The notes beneath the pieces were generated by a model. That model ran no database searches. It was given only the letters and a program-made list of their open reading frames with translations, and was not told the origin of the DNA. DNA of 64,000 nt from Gemmatimonadota bacterium (GTDB taxonomy: Bacteria; Gemmatimonadota; Gemmatimonadetes; Longimicrobiales; Gaopeijiaceae). Positions 1 to 12,019 of the stretch are shown in pieces (positions within the stretch are counted from its first letter, which is position 1; each line of letters opens with the position of its first letter). The DNA lies in the NCBI GenBank assembly GCA_022826005.1, contig JAJDVT010000132.1, forward strand, positions 1 through 64,000. The letters run 5' to 3'. A program made the position numbers and the translations under genes.

Positions 1-43
1 GCATCTCGTCGAGCGTCCGGATCCGTTCGGTGCGAAGTGTCAC
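1..43 (-). CDS. 5' tip of a transposase/integrase-like gene (partial, cut by window start)
   Basis: Only about 14 codons are visible, read leftwards off the window. The GTG at 43 has a GGAGG six bases upstream (50-54); an ATG at 49 is in frame but abuts the GGAGG. The visible residues read MTLRTERIRTLDEM. N-termini of the form 'RTERIRTLDE' are familiar from some bacterial transposases, which would fit the recombinase gene on the other side of the gap. The identity is inference from a very short stretch. Confidence 0.3.
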   Translation of the reverse strand, partial: MTLRTERIRTLDEM

Positions 44-215
44 GATCATCCTCCAATGATCTCTTCGCCCCGGCCTTCAGGCTCACTTCCCGCTGGAAAC
101 CGGCCCCGCGTTCAGGCTCATTTGCCGTTGGACAAGACTAACCCTAGCGGAAAACCCCCGGCCACGCGACCTTTCCCTCGCGCAGATCGTGCGGTCCATC
201 ACCGAAAGGAATCGA

Positions 216-1376
216 ATGATGGCACGCACGAAACGAAGTCGCCGGAGCTATGGCGCCGGCGAGTGGGGCCGGAACCGGGTGAGGATCTTTCCCGATCCCA
301 AGACCGGCCTCTTTCAGATTGAGTGGCGCGAGAACGGCCGAAGGCTGAGCCGGTCGCTGAAACACCGCGACTGGGCGCGCGCGAAGAGACAGGCGGATCA
401 GTTCGCCGCCGGGTTCATCGACGCGCCGAGCGGCAAGGCCGAAGCCAAGCCCGAGCCGCTTACGCTGGAAAGGCTCTTTGACATCTACGGCAAGGAGGTG
501 ACGCCCGCGAAGGGCGCTCATACCCGGCAGCACGACCGGACATCGATGCGGATGTTCCTCCGCTTCTTCGGACGGAACCGCGACCCGGCCACCCTCTCCC
601 AAAGGGACTGGGACCGCTTCATCCGGGAGCGGCGGGCTGGCAGGATCGGTCCGAGCGGGAGGCCCGTCGCGGACCGGACCGTCGAATACGACCTGAAGTT
701 CCTGATCGCGGTCCTGAACTGGGCCGCGAAGTCCCGCGACGAGCGGGGGCGGTTGTTGCTCGACCGGAATCCGCTCAGGGGGCTCAGGACGCCCACGGAG
801 AAGAACCCGACCCGGGTGGTGCTCGCCGAGGAGGAGTACCGGGCGCTCCTGAAGGTGTCGCGCCGGGTGGACTGGCGGTTCCGCGTCGCGCTCGTACTCG
901 CGCATGAGACGGGCCACCGAATCGGGGCAATCCGCCAGCTTCGCTGGTCGGATGTCGACTTCGAGGGCGGAACCATCGTCTGGCGCGCCGAGCACGACAA
1001 GTCGGGCTTCGAGCACGTCACGCCCGTCACTCCCGAGGCCTTGGACGCCTTGAAGGAGGCGCGAAGTTGGAATCCCTCGACCGGGGATGCCCCGATCCTG
1101 CCCGCTCCCCGGAGTCCGTCAGCCTGTATGGGAGCCGCGTTGGCGCAGGGATGGTGGGACAGGGCCGAGAAGCTGGCGGGGCTGGAGCCGAAGCCCGGCA
1201 GGGGCTGGCACTCGCTACGCCGCAAGTTCGCCTCCGACCTGATGGACCAGCCGTTGAAGGTGCTCTGCCAACTCGGCGGCTGGAAGACGGCCAAGACGGT
1301 GCTCCGGTGCTATCAGAGGGCCGACGAAGGACAGCTTCGGAAGGCCCTGGAAGACCGCCGCCGGGCTCGCGGCTGA
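216..1376 (+). CDS. Tyrosine recombinase / phage-type integrase
   Basis: Site-specific recombinase that cuts and rejoins DNA through a tyrosine-DNA intermediate. I chose the ATG at 216 because AAAGGA lies five bases upstream; a GTG at 189 is in frame but lacks a ribosome site. From 216 the protein has 386 residues. A basic N-terminal arm is followed by a SAM-like core-binding domain (about residues 80-170) and the catalytic domain. The full catalytic set is visible: Arg235 (in GHRIGAIR), Lys262, His332-x-x-Arg335 (WHSLRR), Trp356 (GGW) and Tyr366 (RCYQRAD). It therefore looks active. No tRNA gene or clear att repeat is adjacent, so the element it served cannot be delimited here. Confidence 0.93.
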   Translation: MMARTKRSRRSYGAGEWGRNRVRIFPDPKTGLFQIEWRENGRRLSRSLKHRDWARAKRQADQFAAGFIDAPSGKAEAKPEPLTLERLFDIYGKEVTPAKGAHTRQHDRTSMRMFLRFFGRNRDPATLSQRDWDRFIRERRAGRIGPSGRPVADRTVEYDLKFLIAVLNWAAKSRDERGRLLLDRNPLRGLRTPTEKNPTRVVLAEEEYRALLKVSRRVDWRFRVALVLAHETGHRIGAIRQLRWSDVDFEGGTIVWRAEHDKSGFEHVTPVTPEALDALKEARSWNPSTGDAPILPAPRSPSACMGAALAQGWWDRAEKLAGLEPKPGRGWHSLRRKFASDLMDQPLKVLCQLGGWKTAKTVLRCYQRADEGQLRKALEDRRRARG

Positions 1377-1470
1377 AATCGAGAACGGCGGGAGTCAATC
1401 AGCGGGAATCCGGGCTGTCGAACATGCAAACACGTTCACCGCAACAAGATGCGAAACTTCAACCACATGT

Positions 1471-1522
1471 CGGCCCGGCGCCTCGCCTCCCTCGGTGCTA
1501 CGCGGGGATTATCCACGGACTG
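1471..1522 (-). repeat. Post-stop GTCCGTGGA-box element, copy A (3' of susD)
   Basis: On the minus strand, the sense of susD, this begins CAGTCCGTGGATAATCCCCG. It aligns over about 50 bases with the copy at 18142-18193 behind the LeuB-like gene, with only a few substitutions and two single-base gaps. A second half-copy (CAGTCCGTGG) lies at 1573-1582, about 20 bases after the susD stop. No coding function is apparent. Confidence 0.7.
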
Positions 1523-1602
1523 CGAGGTCCTCCTCACTGTTGCGACCGGCAGCCCGCAGCGAAACAGCTCCGCCACGGACTGCCGGTCCATCCCGCCGAT
1601 TG

Positions 1603-3075
1603 CTAGTTGAAGGGCGAGGCGTTGTTCTGCGCGAGCACCCGGTTCATGTCCACCCCGATCGTCACCATCGTCTGAAGCAGGGGCGCGTCGGGACCGTCGC
1701 CGTCGTACAGCTCCACCGGCGAGTAGATATCCATCGCGTAGCGCGGCGCCACGGGAACGAATCCCGGGACGACCGGCACGGTGCCCGGGCCGCCTTCGCT
1801 GATGTTGGGGTTCTGGTCGATCTCACGCAGCATCATCGGGAGCTTGATCCCCAGGTCGGCGAGTCTCCTTCCCTCCAGGAAGAGGATCTCCTGCCGCGCG
1901 AGCCACAGCGAGTGCCACAGGTCGGACGTTTCCGTCAGGGCCGTGACGCTATCGGCGTCGAGCGAAGTCCCGGAAATGGCGGGAATCGTGAGCCCGTCTC
2001 CCGGGCGGTCGAGTACCAGGCCGGCCCGGTAGGGGCTGTTCGCATCGGCGCGCACCAGGATCTCGGAGTCGCGCGGACGCAGGCTCAGGTCCGCGTTGCG
2101 GCGTTCGTCGATGTCGTCGAAGGAAACGGTGCCGCGCGTTCCGGCGAGCTCTATTGCGTTTGCCAGTTGGCTCTTCGCCCCCGCAAGGTCGCCCGACGCC
2201 AGCGCGACCTCCGCCAGGATCAGGTGCATCTCCTCCGCCTTCGCGATGGGGATGGCTGCGTCGCGCGTCGTGTATTTGGGGTCCAGGAAGTCCAGCCGGG
2301 GCAGCGGCTGCATCTCCTGAAGTGCGCGCAGCACCAGGAAGAACACCGACGTGTTGCTGATCGAACCCGCGTCGTAGGAGGGTGCAAAGAGGAAGCTCGC
2401 GTCGGCCGAAAGCACCGCACTCGCCGCCGCCGCCGCCCCTCCCCTGTCACCCTGGAGACGGTAAGCGCGTGCCAGCGCCGCGTTTGCCTGCGGTCCGAAG
2501 CCCGTCGCCGCCTGCAAGTCGGTCACGGCCCGGTCCAGCGCAACGTCGGAAGGCTGCGGGGCGCCGTCCTCCTCGAGCGGCACGAAGGAGAAGACCTCGC
2601 CCATGGTCAGGTACGCCATGCCCCGGTAGTAGCGGGCCTCGGCCACCAGTTCCGCCGGTGCCCCGGCATCGTTCGGCGCGATCTCGTCGATCACGAAGTC
2701 CGCCAGAGCACGCAGTTCCTGGACGTTCCAGTACACCCCGGTGGCGCTCGTCCCGGTCGAGTTCATGATGTCCGGGGTGATCTCGTCGGGGGCGTCCAGC
2801 GTCTGGATGAGCCCCGTGCCGTGAATCGAATAGTTGTCGGTGACGACTTCGGCGACGACGTAGGCGTTGATCAGGCGGGCAAACTGCGCCCTGAGCCCGG
2901 GCAGCAGCGCCTCGGTCGGGTTGGTCGCCTGCGCCAGGTCCTCGTCGGTGGTCGTCGGATTGTTGACTCCGGTGGGGTCGACGGCGTCGCAACCACCGGC
3001 CGCCAGGACGCCGAGAAGCATCCCGGCCGCGGCCAGCCGTCGCCGCCCGGGGATCGATATGTTCCTGTTCATCAT
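1603..3075 (-). CDS. SusD/RagB-family outer-membrane nutrient-binding lipoprotein
   Basis: Predicted surface lipoprotein that captures a glycan, peptide or other oligomer and hands it to the SusC-type channel encoded just upstream. The ATG at 3075 is preceded by GGAGA and gives a 490-residue product. A lipoprotein signal peptide ends in LAAGGC, with the lipidated Cys at about residue 29. The body has the helical TPR-like make-up of SusD proteins, including ARYYRGMAYLTMGE and a C-terminal LWHSLWLARQEILFLEGRR. An in-frame ATG at 3105 overlaps the susC stop (TAATG) but lacks a signal peptide. The substrate cannot be read from the sequence. Confidence 0.88.
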   Translation of the reverse strand: MMNRNISIPGRRRLAAAGMLLGVLAAGGCDAVDPTGVNNPTTTDEDLAQATNPTEALLPGLRAQFARLINAYVVAEVVTDNYSIHGTGLIQTLDAPDEITPDIMNSTGTSATGVYWNVQELRALADFVIDEIAPNDAGAPAELVAEARYYRGMAYLTMGEVFSFVPLEEDGAPQPSDVALDRAVTDLQAATGFGPQANAALARAYRLQGDRGGAAAAASAVLSADASFLFAPSYDAGSISNTSVFFLVLRALQEMQPLPRLDFLDPKYTTRDAAIPIAKAEEMHLILAEVALASGDLAGAKSQLANAIELAGTRGTVSFDDIDERRNADLSLRPRDSEILVRADANSPYRAGLVLDRPGDGLTIPAISGTSLDADSVTALTETSDLWHSLWLARQEILFLEGRRLADLGIKLPMMLREIDQNPNISEGGPGTVPVVPGFVPVAPRYAMDIYSPVELYDGDGPDAPLLQTMVTIGVDMNRVLAQNNASPFN

Positions 3076-3104
3076 TCTATCTGTTCTCCGTTGTATGCCG
3101 GCCA

Positions 3105-6047
3105 TTAGAAGACCACCTCGACACCGAGTTTGAACTGCCGGTTCGGGGAAAGGGTCGCACTGGTCTCGCCTCCCAGCTGCAGTCCGCCGCCGGAAAGCCC
3201 GTTGAGCTCGCCGTCGACGATCTCGTTCCCGGACCAGATCCACAGGTTGCGTCCGCTCGCAAACAGCGAGGCACGGCCGGCGCGGATGCTGCCGGCAACC
3301 CCCTCGGGCAGCACATACCGCACCGCGACCTCTCTGAGCTTGAAGAAGTCGCCGTCGTAGAGGAAGGCGCTGCGGGCCGCATTCTGGCTGTACTTGCCCT
3401 GTGCGGCACCGCTCCCGTCATACCGGATCGGGAAGGCGTACTCGCAACCTTCGGCCGCGCCCTCTTCCATCCCGCAGCGAACGCGCTCACGCCGGTAGAT
3501 GCCGTTGAAGGTGGCCCAGACCGAGCCCCAGTCGAACACCTGGTGACCGGCGGCCCAGTCCGCCAGCGCGCTGATCGTCAGGTTGTTGCCGATCCCGATC
3601 GTGGTGTTGAAACTCCCGCTCTTGTCCGGCACCGGGAATCCCCCGGTGAAACCGCGCTCCGAGCCGTCCGGCAGGCCGTCGCCGTTGGTGTCCACGGGCA
3701 TGGTCACCCACCACGCGCCCACCGGGCCGCCGCGGCATTCGCCGTCGACCATTCGCCAGCAGCCGGTAACGCGCTTCTGGGATCCATCCGCGCCGAAGTC
3801 CGCCACGCCGCCCATGTCGGTGACCTCGTTGTGCGTGTAGCGGAAGGTTCCGCCCAGGCTCCAGGCCAGCTGCCTGGTATTCAGAACGTCGAGGTTGGCG
3901 CCCAGCTCGATCCCGCGGTTCAGGATCTCGCCCACGTTCTCCTGCTGGGTGCCCTGGCCGGTGACCGGCTGGCGCGGCACCTGGAAGAGCGCGTCGGTGG
4001 TGCGCGCGTCGTAGACGGTCAGGTCGATCCCGATCCGGTTGTTCCACAGCGCGGCGTCGATTCCGGCCTCGATCGTGGAGGTCTTCTCCGGGCGAAGCTC
4101 CGCGTTGCCGGGGTTGGCGAACCTCGGGGCCGACTCCCCGCGGAACGAGATGGCCGAAAAGGTCCGGTCCTTGAGGAAGGCGCCCGGGAACCGGCCTGTC
4201 TGCCCGTAGGCGGTGCGAAGCTTGAGCTGGTCCACGAACGGCAGGCTGACGTCGTCGGAAAGGATGTACGACCCGGTGGCCTTGGGATAGAGCTCGGTGT
4301 CGATGTTGTCCCCGAAGCTGGAGCCGGCATCGATGCGGAATCCGCCGCCGAGGTAGAGCTTGTTCCAGAAGCTCAGCTGTTCGTCCACGTAGAGGCCGCC
4401 GTTGAACACCTCGACGTTGCCCTCGAAGGCGGTGATCTCCGCCGCGGCGTCGAAGTCGAAGGAGCCCGGCAGGGCGAAGCCCAGTCCGTTGCCGTTGATG
4501 ATGCTCTCGTCTTCGCGGAACCCCTGCACGCCGACGGTGAGGGAGGACCCGATGCTGCGGTCGGAACTCTCCCAGGCATAGGTCGCGCCCGCGTCGAGCG
4601 ACACGGAGGTGAAGGAGCGGTCCCGGCGATTGAGCTGGCCGGTGGGTTCGCCCGGCGTGAAGCCGATCGGGTGGTAGATCCGCTGCTGGTTCGTCCGGTT
4701 GTCGCTGCCCACCGTGAGCTTGGCGGTCAGGTCGTCGCGGATGTTCCAGCGGGCGCCGGCGGAGAAGATGAACCGGTTGACCCATTCGTCGATATCCGGC
4801 ATCAGGAAGATGTCGTACGCCTCCTGGAGGGTGGCGGCTCCCGAGAAGAAGAGGGCGTCACCGACCTCGAAGGTGGTGATCGGATCCTCGATGGAGGAAC
4901 CGTTGTAGAGCCTCTGGAAGTTGTGGCGGACGTAGCTGCCCGAGAACTCGAGGGTGAAATCCTCGCTGAGCGACGCCTGCAGACCGCCGCGCAGGTTGTA
5001 GTTGGTGCTGGCGTCCTTGGGCTGGGTCCCGGTGCGGTCCTCGAGGCGGCCGCTGACGCTGTAGGTCACATCGGCGGTGCCTCCGCTGACGCCCAGGTAG
5101 TAGTTCTGCGTCTGGCCGTTCTTGAAGTACTGATCCTCGAGGAAGGTGGCGGTGACCTCGCCGGACTCGACGCGGTCGGGGAAGATGACGCCGGTGTCGA
5201 AGATGTACTTGAGCTCCGGCACCTCGATCCCCTGCTCGATGCGGGCCGTGATGCGCGGCGCGCCGGGTGTGCCCTTCCTGGTGAAGATCTGGATCACGCC
5301 GGTGGCCGCGTCGGACCCGTACAGTGTCGAAGCCGCGCCGCCCTTGGTGATCTCGATTCGTTCGATGTCGCTGGTCAGAATGTCTGCGAGCGCGGAGGAC
5401 TGTTCGCCCCCGGTGCCCGCCGCGGTCGACTGGTCGTTGTCGATCCGCACCCCATCGACGTAGATGACCGGGGTCTGGGCGCCGAACACCGAGGAAATGC
5501 CCCGGAAGTTGATCAGCGACCCGGTGCCCGGCTGCGCCGAGGTGGCGTTGACTGTCGCGCCGGCCACGCGCCCCTGGAGGAGCTGGTCGACCGACTGGAC
5601 CGGCGCCAGCGCGATGTCTTCGGTGGTGAGAACCTCGACCGACGTGCCTAGCGCGCGGCGTGCGGTTTCCGCCCCCACGCCGGTAACGACGATCATGTCG
5701 AGTTCGATCGCCGTCGGCGACATCTCGAATTCGATGCTGGCCGTCTGTCCGGCCGCCAGGGTCACGTCCTGTTCGGCCTCGATGTACCCGATGAGGGTCG
5801 CCCGCACGACATGTTCGCCGGCAGGCACATTGAGGAGCAGAAAGTTGCCGGCCGCATTGGTGAGCTGTCCGATTCCGGTCCCCTCGACCAGGACCTGCGC
5901 GTTGGACAGGGGACGCCCGGACACGGCGTCCAGAACCTGGCCCTGGATTACGCCGGCTTGACCCTGGATCGGCTCCGGGACCCCGCCCGCCACCGCCACA
6001 AGCGTTGCAACGGCCGCAAAGGCCCTCAGTAGTCGTTGGTAGTGCAT
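3105..6047 (-). CDS. SusC/RagA-family TonB-dependent outer-membrane receptor
   Basis: TonB-energised import channel partnered with the SusD lipoprotein that follows by about 30 bases. The ATG at 6047 follows AGGCAGGA and gives about 980 residues. A signal peptide (ending near IQGQA) is followed by a carboxypeptidase-regulatory-like beta-sandwich (GVIQGQVLDAVSGRPLSNAQ). The plug domain carries the SusC signature TPVIYVDGVRIDN, and the long beta-barrel ends in Phe (GVEVVF), the usual Bam recognition residue. Together the pair forms a classic SusCD uptake unit. No degradative enzyme, sigma factor or anti-sigma factor is next to it. Confidence 0.93.
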   Translation of the reverse strand: MHYQRLLRAFAAVATLVAVAGGVPEPIQGQAGVIQGQVLDAVSGRPLSNAQVLVEGTGIGQLTNAAGNFLLLNVPAGEHVVRATLIGYIEAEQDVTLAAGQTASIEFEMSPTAIELDMIVVTGVGAETARRALGTSVEVLTTEDIALAPVQSVDQLLQGRVAGATVNATSAQPGTGSLINFRGISSVFGAQTPVIYVDGVRIDNDQSTAAGTGGEQSSALADILTSDIERIEITKGGAASTLYGSDAATGVIQIFTRKGTPGAPRITARIEQGIEVPELKYIFDTGVIFPDRVESGEVTATFLEDQYFKNGQTQNYYLGVSGGTADVTYSVSGRLEDRTGTQPKDASTNYNLRGGLQASLSEDFTLEFSGSYVRHNFQRLYNGSSIEDPITTFEVGDALFFSGAATLQEAYDIFLMPDIDEWVNRFIFSAGARWNIRDDLTAKLTVGSDNRTNQQRIYHPIGFTPGEPTGQLNRRDRSFTSVSLDAGATYAWESSDRSIGSSLTVGVQGFREDESIINGNGLGFALPGSFDFDAAAEITAFEGNVEVFNGGLYVDEQLSFWNKLYLGGGFRIDAGSSFGDNIDTELYPKATGSYILSDDVSLPFVDQLKLRTAYGQTGRFPGAFLKDRTFSAISFRGESAPRFANPGNAELRPEKTSTIEAGIDAALWNNRIGIDLTVYDARTTDALFQVPRQPVTGQGTQQENVGEILNRGIELGANLDVLNTRQLAWSLGGTFRYTHNEVTDMGGVADFGADGSQKRVTGCWRMVDGECRGGPVGAWWVTMPVDTNGDGLPDGSERGFTGGFPVPDKSGSFNTTIGIGNNLTISALADWAAGHQVFDWGSVWATFNGIYRRERVRCGMEEGAAEGCEYAFPIRYDGSGAAQGKYSQNAARSAFLYDGDFFKLREVAVRYVLPEGVAGSIRAGRASLFASGRNLWIWSGNEIVDGELNGLSGGGLQLGGETSATLSPNRQFKLGVEVVF

Positions 6048-6228
6048 GATTATCCTGCCTCCTGATTTGGTTGCGTTTGCAGCGGTCGATCCGCCCCCTT
6101 CGGGCGACGCCGCCAATTCGGGAGTGCGGATGACTCCTCTCCCAGTCCCGCGGAACGCGGGGATTCGCCGGTATGCGGCCACGCGGTGCGGCCGGGATTT
6201 CACGGCGTTGCGATCGCAACGGTACCTG

Positions 6229-8493
<2,265 letters not shown>

Positions 8494-8497
<4 letters not shown>

Positions 8498-9642
8498 GCC
8501 GCGATCACTCCCTTGCGGATGTGCCAGCACGGCAGGCTGCGGCCCGGCAGCCGCACATCCGCCTCCCTGGGCACGGTCAGGATCACCTGGCCGGTCCCCT
8601 CCTCCGCAAGCAGCCTGGCCAGGCGGCCGGCGCGGCCGGCATCGAGCTCGGCGAAGGCATCGTCAACGAGGAGGATCGGCTCCGCACCACGCTGCTGACG
8701 GATGGTGGCTGCCTCGGTGAGACGCAGCGCGAGTGCGGCCGTGCGCCGCTGCCCACCGGATCCGTAGGCCCGCGCCGGGAGGGCACCGCCACCGGTGGAA
8801 ACCACGACGAGGAGCTCGTCCCGGTGCGGTCCCGCGCCGGTGCCGCCAACCCGCGAATCCCTCTCCCAGCACTCGTCCAGGCGGTCCCGGAAGTGTTCGC
8901 GTAGCGCGCTCCCGGCTGACACCGGCTCATCCGCGCCATCCCGCGGCCCGCCGGGGGCCAGATTCGGCCGGTAGCGGACTGTAGCGGAGTCACCACCCGA
9001 GATGGTCTCGTAGTACCGTGTGAAGTGCTCGGCCCACGCCGATACCCACTCGCCACGCATGTGAGTCAGCCGGGCGCCCGATTCGACCAGTCCATCCTCC
9101 CACGGGCTTGTCCACTCCCTGGGGACCGGCCCGCCCGAACCCGCACGCAGTGCCGCATTGCGCTGTGCCAGGGTCCTGCGGTACTCCTGCAGCGCTTCGA
9201 GGTACCCACGCCGGTTCAGAGACAGGACGATATCGAGGAAACGGCGACGCACGCCGGGCCCGCCGCTCACCAGACCCGCGTCCGACGGCGAGAAGACGAC
9301 AGCCCCCAGCCTGCCGAGGGCGGCCGAAATCCGGACTGCGTCATTTCCATCCACCGTCACCTTCTTGCTCCTCGTCTTCCTGTCGAAGCCCGCCGCCACC
9401 GTCGCCGGCTCGCTGCCGTCCACGGATCCCCGGATGTGGAACACGTCTTCCGAAAAGGCCGCCAGCTCGACATCACCCGCACCCCGGAAGGAACGGAAGC
9501 TCTCCAGGTAGTAGATCGCTTCGAGAAGGTTCGTCTTCCCCTGCGCGTTGTCGCCGACGACCGCCACCCCCTCCGGGGGAAAGTGCAACTCCTGGATTCC
9601 GAGGTTGCGGAAGTGGCGCAGCTCCAGTTTCCTCAAGACCAC
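8494..9642 (-). CDS. recF: DNA replication/repair protein RecF
   Basis: SMC-like ABC ATPase that loads RecOR at gaps and protects stalled forks. The 382-residue length is usual. Walker A GDNAQGKTN sits at residues 30-38, the ABC signature is SGGQRRTAALALRL, and Walker B with D-loop is LLVDDAFAELDAGR. The N-terminus MVLRKLELRHFRNLG is typical. The start is a GTG at 9642 without an obvious ribosome site. It ends in a 4-base overlap with dciA, implying translational coupling. dnaA and dnaN, often next to recF, are absent on this side. Confidence 0.95.
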
Positions 9643-9748
9643 GAACGGGAGTGGAAACGGGGTAATCCGTACATCCTTGAATGTAACAGGAAACCACGTG
9701 GATCAGGCTGCGTGGGCACACTTCCCGCGAGGCCCTGGTTCGTCGCCC

Positions 9749-10534
9749 CTATTCGCCCTTGAAGGCCGCCTTGCGCTTTTCCAGAAACGCCGCCATCCCC
9801 TCCTGCATGTCGCCGGTGGAGGCGAGCAGACCGAAGAGGCTGGATTCCAGTTCCTGCGCGTGCTCCATGGTGCTTTCGACCGCCTCGTACATCGACTTTA
9901 ACGCCATCTCGAGTGCGACCGGCGCGTTGCGGGCGATCCGTCCCGCCAGCTTCCGCGTCCGCTCCATCAGTTCCCCGTGCGGGACCACGAGGTTGGCGAG
10001 ACCGATCTCGAAGGCGCGATCGGCGGTGATCATGTCGCCGGTGAGCACCATCTCCACCGCGCGTCCCAGACCGACCAGCCGGGCGAGCCTCACTGTCCCC
10101 CCGTAACCGGGAATGATCCCGAGCCCCACCTCCGGCAGGCCGAAGCGCGCCCGCTCGCTCGCGACCCGCAGATGGCATGCGATCGCCAGTTCGCAGCCGC
10201 CGCCGAGCGCGTACCCTCCCACGGCCGCCACGACGGGCTTCGGGAACCGCTCGATCCTGCGCAGGACATCCTGCCCCTCGCGGCTGACGGCGACCCCGGT
10301 GCGCGGGTCCATCGTCGCGAGCACGCCGATGTCGGCGCCGGCCACGAATGCCTTGTCGCCCGCTCCGGTTAGAATGACCGCCCGCACTCCCGGATCTCCG
10401 CGCAGACCGGCAAACGCGGTGTCGATCTCCGCGATGACCTGCGGATTCAGAGCGTTGAGCTTCGCCTGCCGGTCAATCGTGACCGTGGCGATGGAGTCCC
10501 GGATTTCGGTCCTGACGCAGGGGTCGTCGTTCAT
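9749..10534 (-). CDS. Enoyl-CoA hydratase / crotonase-family protein
   Basis: Predicted to hydrate trans-2-enoyl-CoA to 3-hydroxyacyl-CoA in beta-oxidation or butanoyl-CoA metabolism. It has 261 residues, the normal crotonase length. Oxyanion-hole segments are AFVAGADI (about 62-69) and ALGGGCELA (about 109-117). The two catalytic glutamates are in place: Glu115 (GGGCELA) and Glu135 (FGLPEVGLG). The C-terminus EKRKAAFKGE is the usual one. A 3-hydroxyacyl-CoA dehydrogenase (15.7 kb) and a thiolase (17.9 kb) nearby make a beta-oxidation set plausible. Confidence 0.92.
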   Translation of the reverse strand: MNDDPCVRTEIRDSIATVTIDRQAKLNALNPQVIAEIDTAFAGLRGDPGVRAVILTGAGDKAFVAGADIGVLATMDPRTGVAVSREGQDVLRRIERFPKPVVAAVGGYALGGGCELAIACHLRVASERARFGLPEVGLGIIPGYGGTVRLARLVGLGRAVEMVLTGDMITADRAFEIGLANLVVPHGELMERTRKLAGRIARNAPVALEMALKSMYEAVESTMEHAQELESSLFGLLASTGDMQEGMAAFLEKRKAAFKGE

Positions 10535-10728
10535 GGGAGGGCGTTGGGGGGGGAGGTCCGGAAGGGAAACAATGGAAGCTAGCCGCGTTCCCGGGCGCTT
10601 GTCACCACCAAATGGGACCGATTCCGCCCCGGGCGTAGCAATCTCCGGCGACCTGCCTTACCTTCCGCAGGGGTCGGCGGTCCCGCAGTGGCCGGCGGCG
10701 CGCATCAAGGACACAGGCAAGAGGAACC

Positions 10729-11178
10729 ATGTCGCGTTCTCTGAACAAGGTGACGCTGATCGGCAACGTCGGAGGCGACCCCGACGTGCGCACCACCGCA
10801 TCCGGCAGTCGCGTCGCCAAAGTGTCGCTGGCTACCAGCCGCCAGTTCACGGACCGGTCCGGCCAGCAGCAGGACCGCACCCAGTGGCACAGACTCACCT
10901 TCTTCGGAAGGCTCGGCGATGTCGTGGAACAGTGGGTCAAGAAGGGCGACCGCCTCTTCGTCGAGGGAAGGCTCGAGTACTCCCAGACCCAGGATGAACA
11001 GGGTGCCACGAGATACTGGACCGACATCATCGTCAACGAAATGATCATGCTGGGATCCGGCGGCCCCGGGCGAGGCACGTCGGATGGGGCGGCCCAGGGC
11101 CCGGGAAGCTACGGGAGCCAGCGTTCGACCCGCCCGCAACCGCCAATCACCGAACCCGACGACGACCTGCCCTTCTAG
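10729..11178 (+). CDS. ssb: Single-stranded DNA-binding protein
   Basis: Coats single-stranded DNA and recruits replication and repair enzymes. It has 149 residues with an AGAGGA ribosome site just before the ATG. The OB-fold begins SRSLNKVTLIGNVGGDPD and contains WHRLTFFGRLGDVVEQW and GDRLFVEGRLEY. A Gly/Ser/Gln-rich linker leads to the acidic tip DDDLPF used for partner binding. It is followed 36 bases later by infA. It is likely transcribed from the 194-base gap at 10535-10728, divergently from the hydratase gene. Confidence 0.96.
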   Translation: MSRSLNKVTLIGNVGGDPDVRTTASGSRVAKVSLATSRQFTDRSGQQQDRTQWHRLTFFGRLGDVVEQWVKKGDRLFVEGRLEYSQTQDEQGATRYWTDIIVNEMIMLGSGGPGRGTSDGAAQGPGSYGSQRSTRPQPPITEPDDDLPF

Positions 11179-11214
11179 CGAGCCGTCCCGACACCCACCA
11201 GCGAGGAAGGCACC

Positions 11215-11430
11215 TTGGCCAACGACGCGATCGAGATGGAAGGTACCGTTACCGAGGTACTTCCCAACGCGAACTTCCGGGTCAAGCTCGAGAACGGCCA
11301 CGAAATCCTGGCGTATCTCTCCGGCAAGATGCGGAAGTTCTACATCCGGGTGCTTGCCGGCGATCGCGTCAAGGTGGAGATGTCCCCGTACGACCTGACC
11401 CGCGGCCGGGTCACCTACCGGTACAAGTAG
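11215..11430 (+). CDS. infA: Translation initiation factor IF-1
   Basis: Binds the ribosomal A site during initiation. It has 71 residues and starts with TTG at 11215, preceded by GAGGAAGG. S1-like OB-fold motifs are clear: [35 protein letters not shown] and [15 protein letters not shown]. It is placed outside a ribosomal-protein operon, directly after ssb. Confidence 0.96.
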   Translation: MANDAIEMEGTVTEVLPNANFRVKLENGHEILAYLSGKMRKFYIRVLAGDRVKVEMSPYDLTRGRVTYRYK

Positions 11431-11462
11431 CCGACCGGCCCGGCCGGTGCCTGCAGCCGGCG

Positions 11463-11786
11463 TCAGTCTTCCGACCGGTCGTCTTTCGCGTCTTCCTCCG
11501 ACTCCCACAACCCCAGGAGTTCCGGATCGTAGCGGGACGGATTCTCCCGGTAGGCCCGGGCCCAGTCCTGGAATTCCGGCAGGTTCAGCCGCTCCCGGAT
11601 CTTCCGGGTAGCGAAGCGGATGGCGTCATTGTAGGAAGCGGGTGCCAGCCGGTTCACCGCGCGGGCCTCGGCCTCGGCAAGCCTGTAGACTTCGGTGGGT
11701 GGCAACGACAGCACGGCATCGGCCACCTTCGCCGAGCAGTAGTCTCGGTACTTGGCCCGGAGTACAGGATCTTCGTCTCGCTCCAC
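11463..11786 (-). CDS. Conserved small protein of unknown function
   Basis: A 107-residue acidic, helix-rich soluble protein with no signal peptide. The start is a GTG at 11786 with GGGAGGG seven bases upstream, a strong argument that it is translated. Notable stretches are CSAKVADAVLSLPPTEVYRLAE and YNDAIRFATRKIRERLNLPEFQ, with a Glu/Asp-rich tail. I do not recognise a family. It faces infA tail to tail. Confidence 0.6.
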   Translation of the reverse strand: MERDEDPVLRAKYRDYCSAKVADAVLSLPPTEVYRLAEAEARAVNRLAPASYNDAIRFATRKIRERLNLPEFQDWARAYRENPSRYDPELLGLWESEEDAKDDRSED

Positions 11787-12019
11787 GATGTCACCCTCCC
11801 GCCACGAAGACAGCCTCCCACCCGGCCCCCGCCGGATCCGCGTACCATATACGCTAACGGCTGAAGTTCATTACGGCGGCAAACGGAATGTCGCCACTCC
11901 TGCAATGGGTGGTCAAGGGGCCGGAACGCGTCACCGAAACATTTGATCTTGCCGAGTGTCGGCAACTGTTGAGCGAGTGACGACCAGCCGCCGGGCAACA
12001 AGTCGAAGGATGCCTGACC

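Noticed and set aside
3543-5651. Very long open frame on the plus strand opposite susC (and similar ones at 1495-3108, 6532-8232 and 15704-17875)
   Set aside because: These are antisense shadows of well-identified genes in GC-rich DNA; they are Arg/Gly/Ala/Val-rich, without motifs or ribosome sites.
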